64,000 nucleotides of DNA. Source: Straminergon stramineum (lineage: Eukaryota; Streptophyta; Bryopsida; Hypnales; Calliergonaceae). The position numbers were made by a program, and so were the translations under genes. The notes beneath the pieces were generated by a model. The model saw only the letters and a list, made by a program, of their open reading frames with translations, did not search any database and was not told where the DNA came from. The first letter of the stretch is position 1. Every line of letters starts with the position of its first letter. The DNA lies in NCBI GenBank assembly GCA_963920665.1, contig OY987267.1, forward strand, positions 3,720,001 through 3,784,000, in the 5' to 3' direction. Positions 45,544 to 59,097 of this stretch are shown in pieces.

Positions 45544-48500
45544 GGAAGGAGCTTTGAATATTTGTTTGACAATCTATTAGTTGATCAAAATAACTTCAAT
45601 GACACTTGTGTGTAAGCCTAGAAATTCTATGTAATCTGAACTTCTTCAATTTGGGCATTTTCAAAAATATAATCATTTGATAATTTTTTTAATTGTTTAG
45701 GAAGATGTTTTCATTGCCTCCAAAACAAATTACTTCATATTCTTCACCTCACTTATTGCAATGGAATGAGTCAAAAGTTTTCCCTAAGTATATAGTCAAT
45801 CCAATTTTTTTTTGAGTTTCTTGTTTGACATTGGAATCATTTAATTTGACATAGATTTTGATTTATTTGAAATTTATAAAATGTACTTTTCTTTTCACAA
45901 ATTTGCAATCCCCATTTACCAAAAAGAGTTTTAAAAAATAAGGGGAAAATGACACTATGGAAATATCGCTAAAGCCAAAAAAGAATTGTCAATACTCTAG
46001 TTATCAAAGCATGCAAATCCCAAGCATTTGATCAAATCCTTAAACATGAATCCTATGGTTTAATTATTTTTATTCCTATTAAAAACTCTTGGGCATTGAA
46101 AGATGATTACAAACACATCTTAGTCCATATTATTTGAACTCTCTATGAATAAAATACAAGTTTTTGAAGTGCTATAAATTATAGGGGCAATTAACCATCC
46201 CTCCATGCCTTTTAATGTCCAAAATGTTTTTTTGGCATTTTTGGGCAAGCTCCTATGAATGAAATTCTTGACAGAATGTTCTAAAACTTTCATGTAGAGT
46301 GGTAGGGTTTCTTCTAGTTTGGAGTTAGAGATGTACATTGTTTTTTACTTCACTAAACTTTTAGGCATCTAATAAAGCATTTTTTATAATTGGAAAAATT
46401 AAATTCTTGTAGAATAAATCCATGTCCACAAGGAGTTTCTTTAATTAATTTTATTTTAATGAGAGAGGATAACGATCAGGTAAAAGATACAAAGAATTTT
46501 ATTTTGAGTGGCCATGAAATATCCCCAAAACAACAACTATGAGGTTTGTTTCTCAACTCAATTTTCATAATTTTTTTAAACAATTAAGTACATAGGATTT
46601 AGATAGTTTCTACAACATTTTTACCATTGGGATTGGTCAATTTCAATTCCATGTTATATTTATTAACAATTTGATTTTTTCTACAATCATATGCACCCTT
46701 TGGTGTAACGATTATTAAAAGGATGAAAATGAAGTTATTTTTTCTTGAATTTTTTTCATAGACTCCCAACTCAATTTTCTAATACAATATCAAATTTCTT
46801 CATGTAGTGGAAGACAAACATTTTTTCTTAAAATGTTTCAAAGCTCAAACTTCACCTCTGGGAATGATTGGAAAAAACTTATTGTACTACTCTAAACATT
46901 TTTATATTAGAAATGCTAAAGAATTAGGCTTTAAAAGTTGGTGAAGAAGTAGACATTCAAATTAGATAAAAAATCTAAAATTTAAAGTTACAAAAGAATT
47001 TGGCAACCCTATCTTATTTTCAACATGTGTTGTTTTTGAAGCAATTTTGCATATAAACCCCCAAAAAAATGTAGAGGCTAAATTGATCATAAACTCTCAT
47101 GTCTAGAAAACGTCCATCCCAATGTCCATTCATGCCATAATAAAAAAACAATCACTTTTAGGGAAAGGGAGTGACAATGAGGTGTAGTTATCTAACTAGT
47201 TTTCAAACTTGTATGTCTTATATTTCAAACAATCCTAAAGTATCTTATCCAATGGACAATGGACTATGATAATTGGCAAGTAATCTAAGATGAACTAGCT
47301 TATTTTCCATTCAACAACCTTCAAAGAGGTTGCTTGAGTCTTCATCCAAACGATTATTGATTTCTTTTTTTATTATTTCTTTGATCTCTTATTACTTTTC
47401 AATTCTATCCATCATTCTCATGCCTAATGCCACATGTCACTATAGCTACTGATGGGATGCCAAATATTCCACATCATTCTATTGGGGAAGGTAGCAGAGC
47501 TATGGTAGAACCTCCCATGACCAACCAAGACCCATGATCAATATTTAGGTAATGGGAAATTCAACAGAGAGAGAGATGACAGATATTTAACCATTAGTTT
47601 TCTGGTTTCTAACTATCTTCTAGCCATAACTGGTATGACACATGTGCTTCGTTTCCAGAGCCAAATTAGTCTTTAGATGAGCAGTGATGGAAGAATCTAT
47701 ATATTGGAGATGGGAGCAAGCCAACTTTTGGCTTCTGAAATTCATAACAATTTGAGTTTAAGGAAAAAAATTATGAAAATTTGATAACGTCCATCATTTA
47801 TATTTCTCTACATAGCAAAAATTTAACAATGCCTTCTACTACTCCAGATCATGCACAAAATGCTTAAGTGGCTAGTTATGGGCGGTTCTACTATATAGAG
47901 TATTGAATATTAGACCATCACCACCATGAGGCAGCCAATCTCCCATGGCAACTTGGCATGCACTAGGGGTATCACAACAATTGTTGCCATCTACTTTACC
48001 AATGTACAAACAACCAAAGTACATGAAACTTTGTGGAATCCGACTTTTGATTCTTGTCTCCCATTAATTTTAGCAACACAAAGTTAAAGAAAAATCCAAA
48101 TTTCCCTTTGAACAAGAAAATACACCAAAAAATGGAAAATACAGAAAGATCCAAATTCTCCTTGACGAGAAAACACAAAAAAATCTTGCAAATCAGGGTG
48201 TGGTTCAAACTTCCCTGCCCACGTTGTGCTATGGTGAAAATTGCAAATTATGGTATACTCAGCTCTTGAAAAGGGCTCTACAGTGCCATGGTTGGGAGTT
48301 AGCTTTGGAAACCTGCCCACCTTTTGGTTGTCCATGATCCATAGACAGGGCAGGAATGGTGATGCTCTTATGAGAATGACAATTCATAATAAAAAGAAGT
48401 CTTCATACAAATTGTTGAGAGATATTTCTAAAGAACTTTAGTGGTAACACTGAAAGCACATGACACAACCAAAACATACAATAGAGTAAACTTGTCATTT

Positions 48501-49655
48501 ATCGTACACACCCAAAATCCACACAACAACTGTTGCCACTTACCAAACAGTAACCTCACAATGCAACTACCACTTCAATTATTATAGGAACAAAATTTTG
48601 TACAACCACCCAATGATCACACACTCTACGGTGAAGGGTTACAAGGAATTTTTAACCAGATTTTAGCTTCATCACCAACCTTTAGATTGCATTTAAATTT
48701 TGTAGGAAGAAATCTTTTTGCATTTTGTTTCTGAAGGTTAATTTTAACATGACATTTAATAATCACACCAACTTTCCAAACATGCAAATCCCTATATTTA
48801 CGAGAGAGATTTGAATTTCGTTTGTGCGATGATTGACGAGTTTACTACTCTACTTATGAAAAAAGGATTACCGGTCGTGACAACAAACTATGAATAACTT
48901 AATATGGGTGGGATTGGCTACTTTTCTCTTTCTCTTTCTCTCCAGACATTGATCCTGCTCCCAAACTGCAGTATCTAAGTTATCCTCCTCTGCCACTTTA
49001 GCCAATCCCCATGTGGATAAATATTCCATCCCACTCATAAAACCAAAAGCCTGCCTCACCTCATGGGGCCTTATTAGTTAAATAGGATCCATGAAAGAGC
49101 CTCCTCCGAGTATATAACATAAAGCTCCAATGAAAAGTGCAATGGACTTTGTTTTTGAGCATAAAACTTGGCCACCTTTTTTGTAACTTAACTCCGGATT
49201 TCCACACCTACGGGAAAAAGTACCCGGAATCGGTCTTGTAAGTTCACACTTTCCAAAATATCTCTGTTGCTGATGGATCAGTCAGTCATCCGCCAGGGGG
49301 GGGGACTCATCAGGGCACACCACCATTTGCAAATGGAAAACCGTCCAATGAAATTCCATTTTATTTGTCTCAAAAACAAACAAAAAACAACAACAACAAA
49401 TGGGAACAGTCGGTCGGTCCTCTGAGAGAATGGCAGCAGGCTTTTGGTTTTGTAATACTATAAGATAAACAAAAGTCGTGGACGTAAGTTAAGAAACAGC
49501 GAATCTATCCGCTGCCCTCCATGCAACACAAGTCCCGAGTCCCATTCCTTGCTTGGATTTGAACAATTGTGTTGTTCAAGCTGACGATGCTATGCCAAAG
49601 GCGGTGGAGTTCAGCTACACCAAATAATAAGGTTGGACCAGCTGTAGTCGATCAC
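45544..49655. other. Long AT-rich spacer
   Basis: No supported gene. About 46555-46690 is an A-family interior fragment (ACCATTGGGATTGG, TCAATTCCAT). A possible third retroposed tail lies near 49330-49400, with imperfect flanking CAAATGG repeats and an A/C-rich end. Short ORFs (48868-49059 -, 47996-48208 -) have no recognised match. Confidence 0.45.
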
Positions 49656-49659
49656 TTGA

Positions 49660-50348
49660 CCCCTAAATGCCCAAGGCACCCAAATGTGGTGTTTTGGAAA
49701 ACTTTGAAGTTAAGTAGAACCCAACCAAATTGCTATTATTATTAGTTTATATTTTTGGAGAATTTTTTTTGAAGTCCAGTTTTAGGATCAAAAAGTTGAT
49801 CTTAAAAATGAAGGATTATGATTTTTCTATTCAAGATTTTGTGCATGGATGCCCATTTCAATCTTGACCTCCAATAGTGTTGAGGGCTCTTGGAAATGAG
49901 CCTCAAATACACTAAATCTTGGAGGAAAAATCAAATTAGAAATTCATTTAAAAAAAATCATAGAATAGATTTTGAAAAACTGTAAATTGATTGGGGTTGT
50001 GCATGCTAAGCCCTATAACCTCATATTCTTTTAATGACCAAATTTTTAGAGTTGACATGCAAAAGGAGAATTGAAAAATTTTAGTGACCAACTTTTTAGA
50101 GTTGACATGAAGAAAGAGAATTGAAAAATTTTCATACTTTTAATACCCTCATGATCAAACATTATAATCTTTCAATCCGTAAGTGATATTGTTATGTTTT
50201 ATTTTCTTATGTGATCTCTAACATGTCTAGTTTGAATTTGTATGGTTACAATTCAAAAGAAATTGGTCTAACTTATAAAAATGTTGAATTTTTGTTCAAT
50301 TGAGAACAAATATCAAGAAGCTCCAAACATGCCTTGGGCATTTAGGGG
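49660..50348 (+). mobile_element. TTAA element, family C, copy C1
   Basis: TTGA|CCCCTAAATGCCCAAGG to CCTTGGGCATTTAGGGG|TTAA. An internal 50-bp tandem duplication (about 50026-50128, AGAGTTGACATG in each unit) explains its extra length over C0. Confidence 0.88.
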
Positions 50349-50352
50349 TTAA

Positions 50353-51463
50353 TCCCTAAATGTCCAAGGCACCAAAATGTGGTGTTTGCAAAACTTTGAA
50401 GTTAAATAAAACCTAAACAATTTGCTATTTTTAATAGTTTGTATTTTCAGGAAGTTCATTTTGAAGTCTAGTTTTAGCATCAAAATTTCGATTTTGAAAA
50501 TAAATGATAGTGATTTTTCTATTCAAGATTTTGTGCAAGGGTACCCATTGCAATCTTGACTTTCTATAGTGTTGAGGGCTCTTGGAAATGAGCCTCAAAT
50601 ACATTAGATCTTGGAAAAATAATCACATTCAAAATTCATTTAAAAAAAATTGTAGAGTAAATTTTGGAAAGCCATAGATTGATTGGGGTTATGCATATTA
50701 GGCCTTCTAACCTCATAATTTTTTGGTCACCGACTTTTTAGATTTGACTTGTGAAAAGAGGATTGAAAGGCTTTACATCACTTTCGTAATTTTAACACCC
50801 TTAGAATGGATTTCGGGCAAGTTCCTGTGACCTCAATTTTAGTGAAACTTTATGAAACTTTCTCATAAGATAGAAAAATTGATTAGCTTTGTGGGGATAT
50901 AATTTTTATTTCCATCAATGCCTATGAGCAATAGTTTTTCCATCTTAAACATAATTTTCACGTCGCTGGGAAAAAAAATAATTCCACAAAAACTTGAAAT
51001 TTAATTCAATTTTTTTCTTATAGATTATATTTTTTGTTTGCATGTGAAGCAGTTTTATTCTTTCACTAGAAGAAAACAGTATTTAGCTGAACAAAATTCA
51101 ACTAATGTGAAATTTCATTTTTTGCCAGAAAACAAAATTTAGCATCAATTGAATTTTGTTCAGCTAAACATTGTTTTCTTCTAGTGATTCCATTTGGATT
51201 TGTGATGTGAAAGTTATGAACAATCTTGTTTTGGGGGCAATACAAGCATCTTCTTGAAAAATTAACTTTGAATGCTAATATATCTTCCCATCTATATGGC
51301 CAAACTTCATGAAATTCTTACCACTTGGGTTCAAACAAGTAAAGTACAAGATCCTACGGTTAGATTCTGAAGAAAATGATATACTTTTATTTTCTTGGGT
51401 GAACACAAAGAAATGACACATTTGAGTGTTTTTTCACAAAAAGAGGCCGTGATCCTTTAGTTG
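50353..51463 (+). mobile_element. Chimeric TTAA element (C left half, B right half)
   Basis: Begins TTAA|TCCCTAAATGTCCAAGG, sharing one TTAA with the end of C1, and follows family C to about 50805. It then switches to family B and ends ATCCTTTAGTTG|TTAA. A CACTA-ended element is nested at 51064. Confidence 0.7.
51064..51186. mobile_element. CACTA-ended miniature element
   Basis: 123 bp, arms of 38 bp with two mismatches (CACTAGAAGAAAACA...; right end TTCTTCTAGTG). Nested in the B half of the chimera. The CACTA termini point to En/Spm-type mobilisation. Confidence 0.8.
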
Positions 51464-51467
51464 TTAA

Positions 51468-53260
51468 ATTAAATTTGAAGCCAAAAATTAAAAATTCCTT
51501 CAAAAATCAATTGTAGATTGTATATTTGTGCTTTTCAAAAGATTTTTTCTTTTTTTTCTTTCAAGTTTGAAACGTTGAGCCCTAATCACATCGATTATTT
51601 CAGATTTTTTTTATTTTTATTTTTACTAAAGCCATTTCTGAAGGTCATTTTCATAAAAAAAAGTTACATTTTCATCTAGACCTTTCAATATCCTTTGAAC
51701 TATAGAACACTTGGAAAGCAAAATCTTCTGTAAATCTATATTGTACAAATGGTAAAGAACTAACACAAGAATCTTCAAGAAATATTCATGGATGAAAAAA
51801 TGCATTTCAGTTCAATTGTCTGCTTGGGACATGTTTGCGTTCATCCGGTGATCAAAATTTGAACGTCTGGTCTTTACTAAGGTTTTAAAAATAAAAAATA
51901 AAACCCAGAGCCTTATTAGTAACTGAAGGGTTTTAAGTGGCCCAGTGACTGAGCCATTCCCCACTCATGCACTGAAGAAAATCATGCCAGCATTTTCAAT
52001 TAACGTAACGGAAGACTGCAACTGAACTGCAGTAGTAGGTAGTAGGTAGTAAGCAGTAGGTAGTAAGTAGTAAGTAGTACAGTAAGTAGTAAGTAGTAAG
52101 TTACTGCCTTTTTTCCTGCACCCAAGAAACGGGGGACGGGTCAACCAGTAGAATTAAGTTATGATGGGGAGTGGGGGCCATGCACGCATGCCCAATCCAA
52201 GAGGGCGGGAGTCGCGAGAGGCCTAGGTGTCGTCCTGTGATTGGAGTAGAAGCGTGTGGTAGGCATGCATGATGTGGCTAGGCAGTTTCTAGGTCAGGTT
52301 CCTGCCCAGCTATAAATAATTGGTACTACCAATTGGAAATTGGTATAAATAATTCAGGTTTCCAATATTCTGAGTTTGGAAATAATACTAAAATATAGGT
52401 ACACTATTTGGGATGCATGCAGTGATTGGACGGGGGGGGCACGCACTCCTCGTTGATTTCATTATATTCTCGAATATCACATCTTCATCACATTCTCTAC
52501 TATGACATCTTTTGTTCGCTCACAAGTTCCCATTAGAAAATGAAGGTTGCTATTATGTGAGCCTAGAAGGGTGAGTCCATGAGCCTCAAAGACTATACAC
52601 ATATATTATAAGTGCTTATATTTTAGAAATCTTTCATAATTACAGTGTAACTATGATATAGATACCTATATTATAAATGTCTATACTTTAATAATCTTTC
52701 ATAATTATAGAGTAACTATGTTATAGATACTTATATTATATGTGTTTATATTATAAGCACCTTCAATGGTTGTAGGATACCTAATTATACATATGCTCAA
52801 GGCTCACTCACATGCTTGCATTTTCATGCTCACACTCAAGCATCAGTGCATAGGAAAAAAACACAATGTGCATAAATTTGGGCTAGGGAAGATTGACCCC
52901 TTTATTATTGCCCAATCAAGGATAAATGTAAAATTGCCCCCTATTTTGTGCTGCATAACTTTTACAGTTTTTCACCTCTTCAAATGTATTTGGACCTTAG
53001 ATTCCAAATATGAAATTATGAATTTGTAAATTTTATCATGGGTGGAAAATTAAAAAATTATAGTGTTTTTCCTAAGGGGATCTATCTTCCTTGGCTATAA
53101 ATTTACCCTTGGAGGATACCAATTATGGTATTGAAAAAATATGAACATGAGGAAGATTTTGGAAATAAAATATAATGAAATGATGATGGAAGACTTTGTC
53201 TCCTAATTTTGAGAACTACATATATTTAGTTATGATTCTTTTTTAATGCCTAGAGTTTTC
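51468..53260. repeat. Spacer with GTA microsatellite, RY motifs and J repeat
   Basis: A (GTAGTAA/GTAGGTA)n tract spans about 52031-52103. 52180-52420 is GC-richer with several CATGCA/GCATGC motifs. About 52520-52800 is the J repeat (reverse of about 630-830). No gene. Confidence 0.55.
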
Positions 53261-53264
53261 TTAA

Positions 53265-54236
53265 CCCCTAAAAGCCCAAGGCCTTTTTAGGTCTATAAAC
53301 ATCGTTGCTTCTAAAACGTTATAGATGTAAATGTCACTAAGGTAGAGAAATCTCAACCATAAAATCTTGTAGTGTACATGTTGTAGATGACGCGAATCAA
53401 ATTTGGAGTCATTTAGCCACATAGATTGCAAGATTATAATGTTTTAGTGTTGAAAAATTATGATGGAATTTTCCAAGCAACACACTTGGAGGTGAAATTT
53501 GATTGCTAAACCTACTCAAAGGAAAAAAAATTTAGACTATAAAGTGATACAAAACCAACATACAAACACATTGATGAAAAAAATTTCATCCAATCAACTC
53601 ATTGAGTTTGCAAAAATGACCTTGAAATGTCAAAAAATAACACAAAAATGGTGCAAAAAACAAATGCAAGGCTAAACCTCCTTCTACTAAAATGCTTCTC
53701 AATCACTCAGAAATTCTTAAATTAATATGAAATTTTAGTCACACAAACTAGACAAGTATGCGCAATTTTTCCAAAAACATTTGTTGAAAATGGACGTTGT
53801 ATGAAGAAGAAACAGACTACCAAAGCTCATTGTAATCCAAAAATGTTGGGATATTGAACTTCAAATTGCTCCCAAAAATTCAAAATATCTTGTATTGATA
53901 TGAAAATCTTATCACAATAAATATACTTCAAGGGGAACATAACCTAATAAAATTTATTGAAAACAAACATTGGACGAAGAAGATAGAAGCCCCCAAAGTT
54001 GTAGCCATCAAATGTAGTGTGGTAAACTCAAATTGAACCTCTGAACTTCGATCGGCTTCAAAAAAATCAATTCATCTTGGATTGATTTGGAAAATATATC
54101 ACACAAATTAGAAGAGAGAGCACAAAATTCACAACAAGTTTTACTGAATTTGGACAAGGAATGCAAAAGTTATAGCACTTTGTATTGGACTTGAAACTAT
54201 GTGAGGACACTTTTGGTCTCCTGGGGTGTCTAGGGA
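53265..54236 (+). mobile_element. TTAA element, family D, copy D2
   Basis: 972 bp, TTAA|CCCCTAAAAGCCCAAGGC to GGTGTCTAGGGA|TTAA, same interior as D1. Confidence 0.88.
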
Positions 54237-54240
54237 TTAA

Positions 54241-55077
54241 GGAATATTCATTATTCATTATACAAAGTCCTATTTTAATATGCTGATATAGTCCAATTTG
54301 ATGGTAACAAAAAACAAAATGTAAATTAAATCTAGTGAAAACAAATAGCCACATAAAAGGATTCTAGAACCTTTAAAGGATTGATGAGAATCAAATCACT
54401 ATTCATTTGGATTTTTCGTAAGGAAAAAAACACCAATGGTTTTTGTTCTTGAATTGGATCCTTCTTTTCATTTTGGTTAGTTGACACTTTAAAATTAATG
54501 AAACAACATCTACTCTTTGGGTATAAACTTTCATCAAATTCTAAATGTGCTCCATCCTTTTTGGAAGAATAAACTCTAAAAACTCACTCTTATAACTAAT
54601 TTGAAGTGTTTGTACCTTTATATTTACTAATGCCTAGGGTAAGTGGTTTGTAAGAATAAGAAAAAAATGATTTTGGGGGGAATTGTCTTTCTCTAAGTAT
54701 AAAGTATTATTGTGAAAAACTATAGGATCTTCTTGGTTTGGCCTCAACGATTTGTAGAAATGAATCTTCATTAGTCAAGATCAACTTCAAGGGGCTAATT
54801 CACCAACTTCATGAGCACATGGAAGGTACCCAAAGTTAGAACATCCACTATGTGGATGCCATATGGTTGAGTACAATAATAGCATGGCTAGCTTGGGGCC
54901 CTTTCAAAATGATTTAATAACCTTATTATGTATAACCATATTATGTATCTTGAATTTAGAACCAAACACATAGTATTCTAACTCCAAAAAAGCTTCAAAT
55001 TGGTGCCGATTCGATAGTATAGTTCGGCTTGCTAGCTTGCGAGAGCCTATATTATATTGCAAAATCATCACTATCCT
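54241..55077. other. AT-rich spacer
   Basis: No gene or recognised repeat seen. Confidence 0.45.
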
Positions 55078-55251
55078 CACTAGAAGAAATTTTTGTTGAA
55101 GTCAGTACACTCTATATGATGTTAGCTATTTTCTATAACAAAAAATATTGAATTCAATACAAAATTTGTGTTAAACTTAATGTTTTTTGACGTAGGAAAC
55201 AAAAGAATGTCATGTAGATTTTGTTGACTTCAATAAGGTTTTCTTTTGGTG
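55078..55251. mobile_element. Decayed CACTA-ended miniature element
   Basis: CACTAGAAGAAATTTTTGTT to CTTTTGGTG, with TTGAAGTCA and TTGACTTCAA as the inner parts of the inverted arms. It shares only the ends with the other two copies. Confidence 0.55.
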
Positions 55252-55463
55252 CCTACAACTTCTCTAATACAAAAAGTGCACATGCAACTTGTATTGTTGT
55301 TGTTGTATGGGATAGAATTGCACCTCACCTCACCTCACTCAGAGCATCGCCACTAGTTGCACTCAATTTGACTACAACATCAAGAAGTGACCAGATACTT
55401 ACTACCTTGAGAGATGTGATGGTGCATTGAAGACCCAATGCTCCGCACCAACTACCCCCTTTA

Positions 55464-56237
55464 CCCCCTAACTGCCTAAATGACCATATATGGTCGATTT
55501 GAAATTTCGAGCTCATTTTGAGATGGGCAATTGAATTCGTGTGACTAGTTTAAAAAAATTTATGGATAGTTTCAAAGGTTAACTAATGAATTTCTTTTAT
55601 TTTTCATTGAAAAAGATAAATACTTGACTTTTGAGAGGTCCTCAAAGGCATCTATGTATCTTAATGAAAGAAAAAAGCTTGCCAATTTTACTTGATTTAA
55701 GATCTAAAAAATTGTACCTATCCATTTTCTTTGAAAATGGTCTCATTGGAAAGAGTAAAGTGTTTTCATGATTTTCACCATTGAAAATTTAAATATTCAA
55801 ATGTTGATTTGGAGTTAATTGTGATTTCTACTTATAAAAAATATTGCATTTCAACAATTGCAAGGTGGATTGTGTAATGAGTGTGAGAGCTCTTCATTTG
55901 AACTTAAGGCTTTTGGAAGTGCATTTTAGTGTGCCAACACAACTTATAGTTGGTCATGTCACCTCTAATCCCAAAAAACTTTTATATGCAAATTTTTGAA
56001 ATATTGTGGACATGGGCAATATACTAAAAATAGAAAATGTACATTTCTCTTGTTATAATCTCACAACTCCTAAGCAATTTTGTACTCAAAATTGGTAGGC
56101 ATACTAATAAGAAAGCTTCTTAAACATCCATATGTTAGATTTTGAAAGAAAAAAATTTGCTTCATTGAAGATAACTATACGCCCATATTCTTTTTTCATA
56201 GTCAAAATACACTCAGAAAGGCTTAAACACTTAGGGG
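55464..56237 (+). mobile_element. TTAA element, family H
   Basis: 774 bp, TTTA|CCCCCTAACTGCC to ACACTTAGGGG|TTAA. Single copy here; assigned by its ends. Confidence 0.7.
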
Positions 56238-56638
56238 TTAAGGTCCTTGCTAAATTTCTTTCGTTTCTTTTCACACCTCTTACTAGCCTCTACATCTTCC
56301 ACTAAGGCCACAATCAAAGTTGACTAAGTTGGTGTGAGTATAAAACTGACCACTACAAAGGCCCTCTCTTGCTGAGCAAATGTAGAAGTGATGGGGGGAA
56401 CAACACAATTTGTATTGTAAAGGGGCACTCTAATAGACTTATTTTTCTTCAAACAAATGCAACAAGCCCGGAGTGGTGGTGTTAAGGCCTTGTCAATGGC
56501 CTCTCACAAATTTGTTGTCTCTTTCTCAAGTCACAACCACTATCATCCCACATTTTTTGCATCTAAGTTTTATCCTATATGCCCATTGATGATGTTTTGT
56601 GTTTGTGGACAACCAAGAGATTCACTACTATAACTTAA

Positions 56639-57080
56639 CCCTTAAACAATGCTAAGGATGTTTCTTGTCCGATGGATGACAAAAGAATCTTCCTATGTAG
56701 GACAGAAGTACAATTTCTTCATCCTTGGAATTTTGTACAATATGGAGAGATCTTGTACAATAGTTTGACTTCTAATGTATGTATGTATATATATACACAC
56801 ATATATACTCACACGATTTTGTTGCAATGCAACATCGAATTTAGGAAAATACGGATTAGATAACTGGTTGAAGTCTTACAAAATTAGATGAAAAACATTC
56901 AGGATGACATGATGAAACATGTGGGATGAAAACGTCACCATATTTGTGACAACAGATTGTGACATGAATCCGGACACTCTGTATTTTATATGAATATATA
57001 TTCTAAAGTAGATGATGTCACATGGCGGGTTCCGAAAGGGATGATTTTCCATGGTCACCAGTCCGTCCATTTGTGAAGGG
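56639..57080 (+). mobile_element. TTAA element, family F, copy F5
   Basis: TTAA|CCCTTAAACAATGC to TGTGAAGGG|TTGA, F core CTTGTCCGATGGATGACAAA. A TATG/TA/CA microsatellite (about 56776-56814) makes it longer than F1. Confidence 0.8.
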
Positions 57081-57084
57081 TTGA

Positions 57085-58241
57085 TGTCCAGTCAGTTCCG
57101 TTCCCCTAACTTACAGCCATAGTACGTTACCCACATGCACTCCTAACTCAAACCGTCCGTCCCTTCCTAAACTCCATAATGCCAAAAAAATATTAAAAAG
57201 TTTAATGAGCCCGTTCCTTGACTGCTGGGCTTGCACGGTGGGATCGTGCAATGACCACAATCTAGGAAGAAAATCTAATGGACTGCCACACGTGGTACAG
57301 CCCTCGGGCAAGAGCATTGTTGGTACTTGGTACCAACAGCATATAACTTAACTTAATGGGAAGGGTGAGGACACATTGGTAATTACAAGACCTTATTATT
57401 ATCATAGCTTTGTAAGGTAATTGATAAGATTGGTGGTCACTTGGTTGGTCGGTCCTTCAGTCCTACAAACTGAAGGTAAGTTAAGCTTATGAGAAGGTGG
57501 ATTTGGACATTCAAGTGCTCACTAGTGTGATGCTTGAGTTTCCTTCACTTGTAAGTTACAGTACTGGACTGTCCTCTTTGTTGAACCAGTGGGCAAAATC
57601 TAAGAGCACCTTCCATGATTTCATCTAAAGGACTCATGGAGGCTCATGGTCCAATTAACCCGGGAAGGACAGCCGTCCGGCCTATGACCAAGGTAATCAC
57701 TCAAAAATGATCCATTTAATGCCTCCGGGCATGCACTACCTCCGGGCACTTATTTTTCAGTAAAGTACCACCCTCTAATGGGTTTGAACCATTTGAGGGA
57801 TCAGTAGGTGCATCCTTGCATTTTTCATTTCTACTGGAGTGCCTTGAGCCATTCACACAGCCAAAATAAAAGTAGAAGCAATTCTTAAAATTTGAAATTC
57901 AATAACTGTTACACCATAGGTTCAAATGCTACGAATTAAAGCATGTGCACCCCTCAAAAAAATTTAAAAAAAGCATGTGCACCCCTCCTTGTAGTTGCTA
58001 AAAAATGGTATGTTTGGAAAATCAATAATTGGTGCATTGTTCATTTCTACAGTGATCATCCAAGGAGAGTCATCTATCAACCACTTCTTAGCCTTTGCAT
58101 CTTTATAAGGTTAATCTCTAAAGATTACATGTCAATGGTCTGGGAGAACTGCTAGTTAGTTCATTGTTAGCAAGTGGATTATTGCAATTTGAATAAATCA
58201 AAAAACAAATGTGAAAAAATCTATAAAATTTGTATTGGGAG
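57085..58241. other. Spacer
   Basis: No gene. A further TTAA|CCCGGGAAGG end at 57655 starts a segment resembling about 43590-43660 (ATGACCAAGGTAATCA against ATGACTAAGGTAGTCA), so a diverged F-like element may lie here. Confidence 0.4.
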
Positions 58242-58245
58242 TTAT

Positions 58246-59097
58246 CCCTAAAGCCCTAAACTAGGGGGGGGGGGGGGGGGGGGTGCATGTGGCAACATAG
58301 TAATTTTTGCAACTCATTATGAATGGATTTTTTTCCTTTGGAATTTTCACACAACATGGAGATGAGGAGTAGCTCTAAGGCCCAACAATTTTCATAACTT
58401 TTGACTGCATGATTAAAAAGTTATTGTATGATATGTCATTCACATTGAATGGCAAGTAGCCCGAGCAATTCATTTTTTTAAATCACTTTTGTAAGAAAGA
58501 AAAATTTAAAATTGGTTTTCTAGGTTCAAATATATATGTAGAAAGCTTTGAATCACTTGATTTTGATTAATTAGATGAAAGCTAGGGGGAGTTTTAGTTT
58601 GTGGGCAGATATGGATTCTATCTACTCTAAAATAAACTTTGAAGTCCTTTATTTTAACTCAATTTTCAATGTTTTTGGAAAAAGATAAAATCCTAGCATT
58701 TAGATTGTTTATTACTATGTACAACATTACCACTATTGGGATTGGCATTTTCAAACATGTAGCCAACTTGCCTTGAAGAATGAATCCAAAGAAGCACTAC
58801 CATTTTGGACATTTTTTCTTACAAATGTGACCTTGTGAAGTGCAGCTACTCAGATTTCTGAGGACCAAAAAAATGATATTTGTCAATCCAAATGCTCATA
58901 TCTTGTGATCCATATAGTGGAAATTTCTGAAATTTTTTCACATCTTCTCAAACTGGTATACTACAAGATCGTATAGCTACATGTATCTGAAAATGTGTTT
59001 TTTCTAAAATTTGGTACTTGTACTAGAAATGGCACTTTTACTAAAATGGTACTTTGGGAGGGTTTACAGTGAAAACATAGTCAAAAACCTTTAGGGG
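58246..59097 (+). mobile_element. TTAA element, family A, copy A3
   Basis: TTAT|CCCTAAAGCCC to CTTTAGGGG|TTAA. Contains a run of 20 G at 58264-58283 close to its left end. Interior as A1. Confidence 0.85.
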
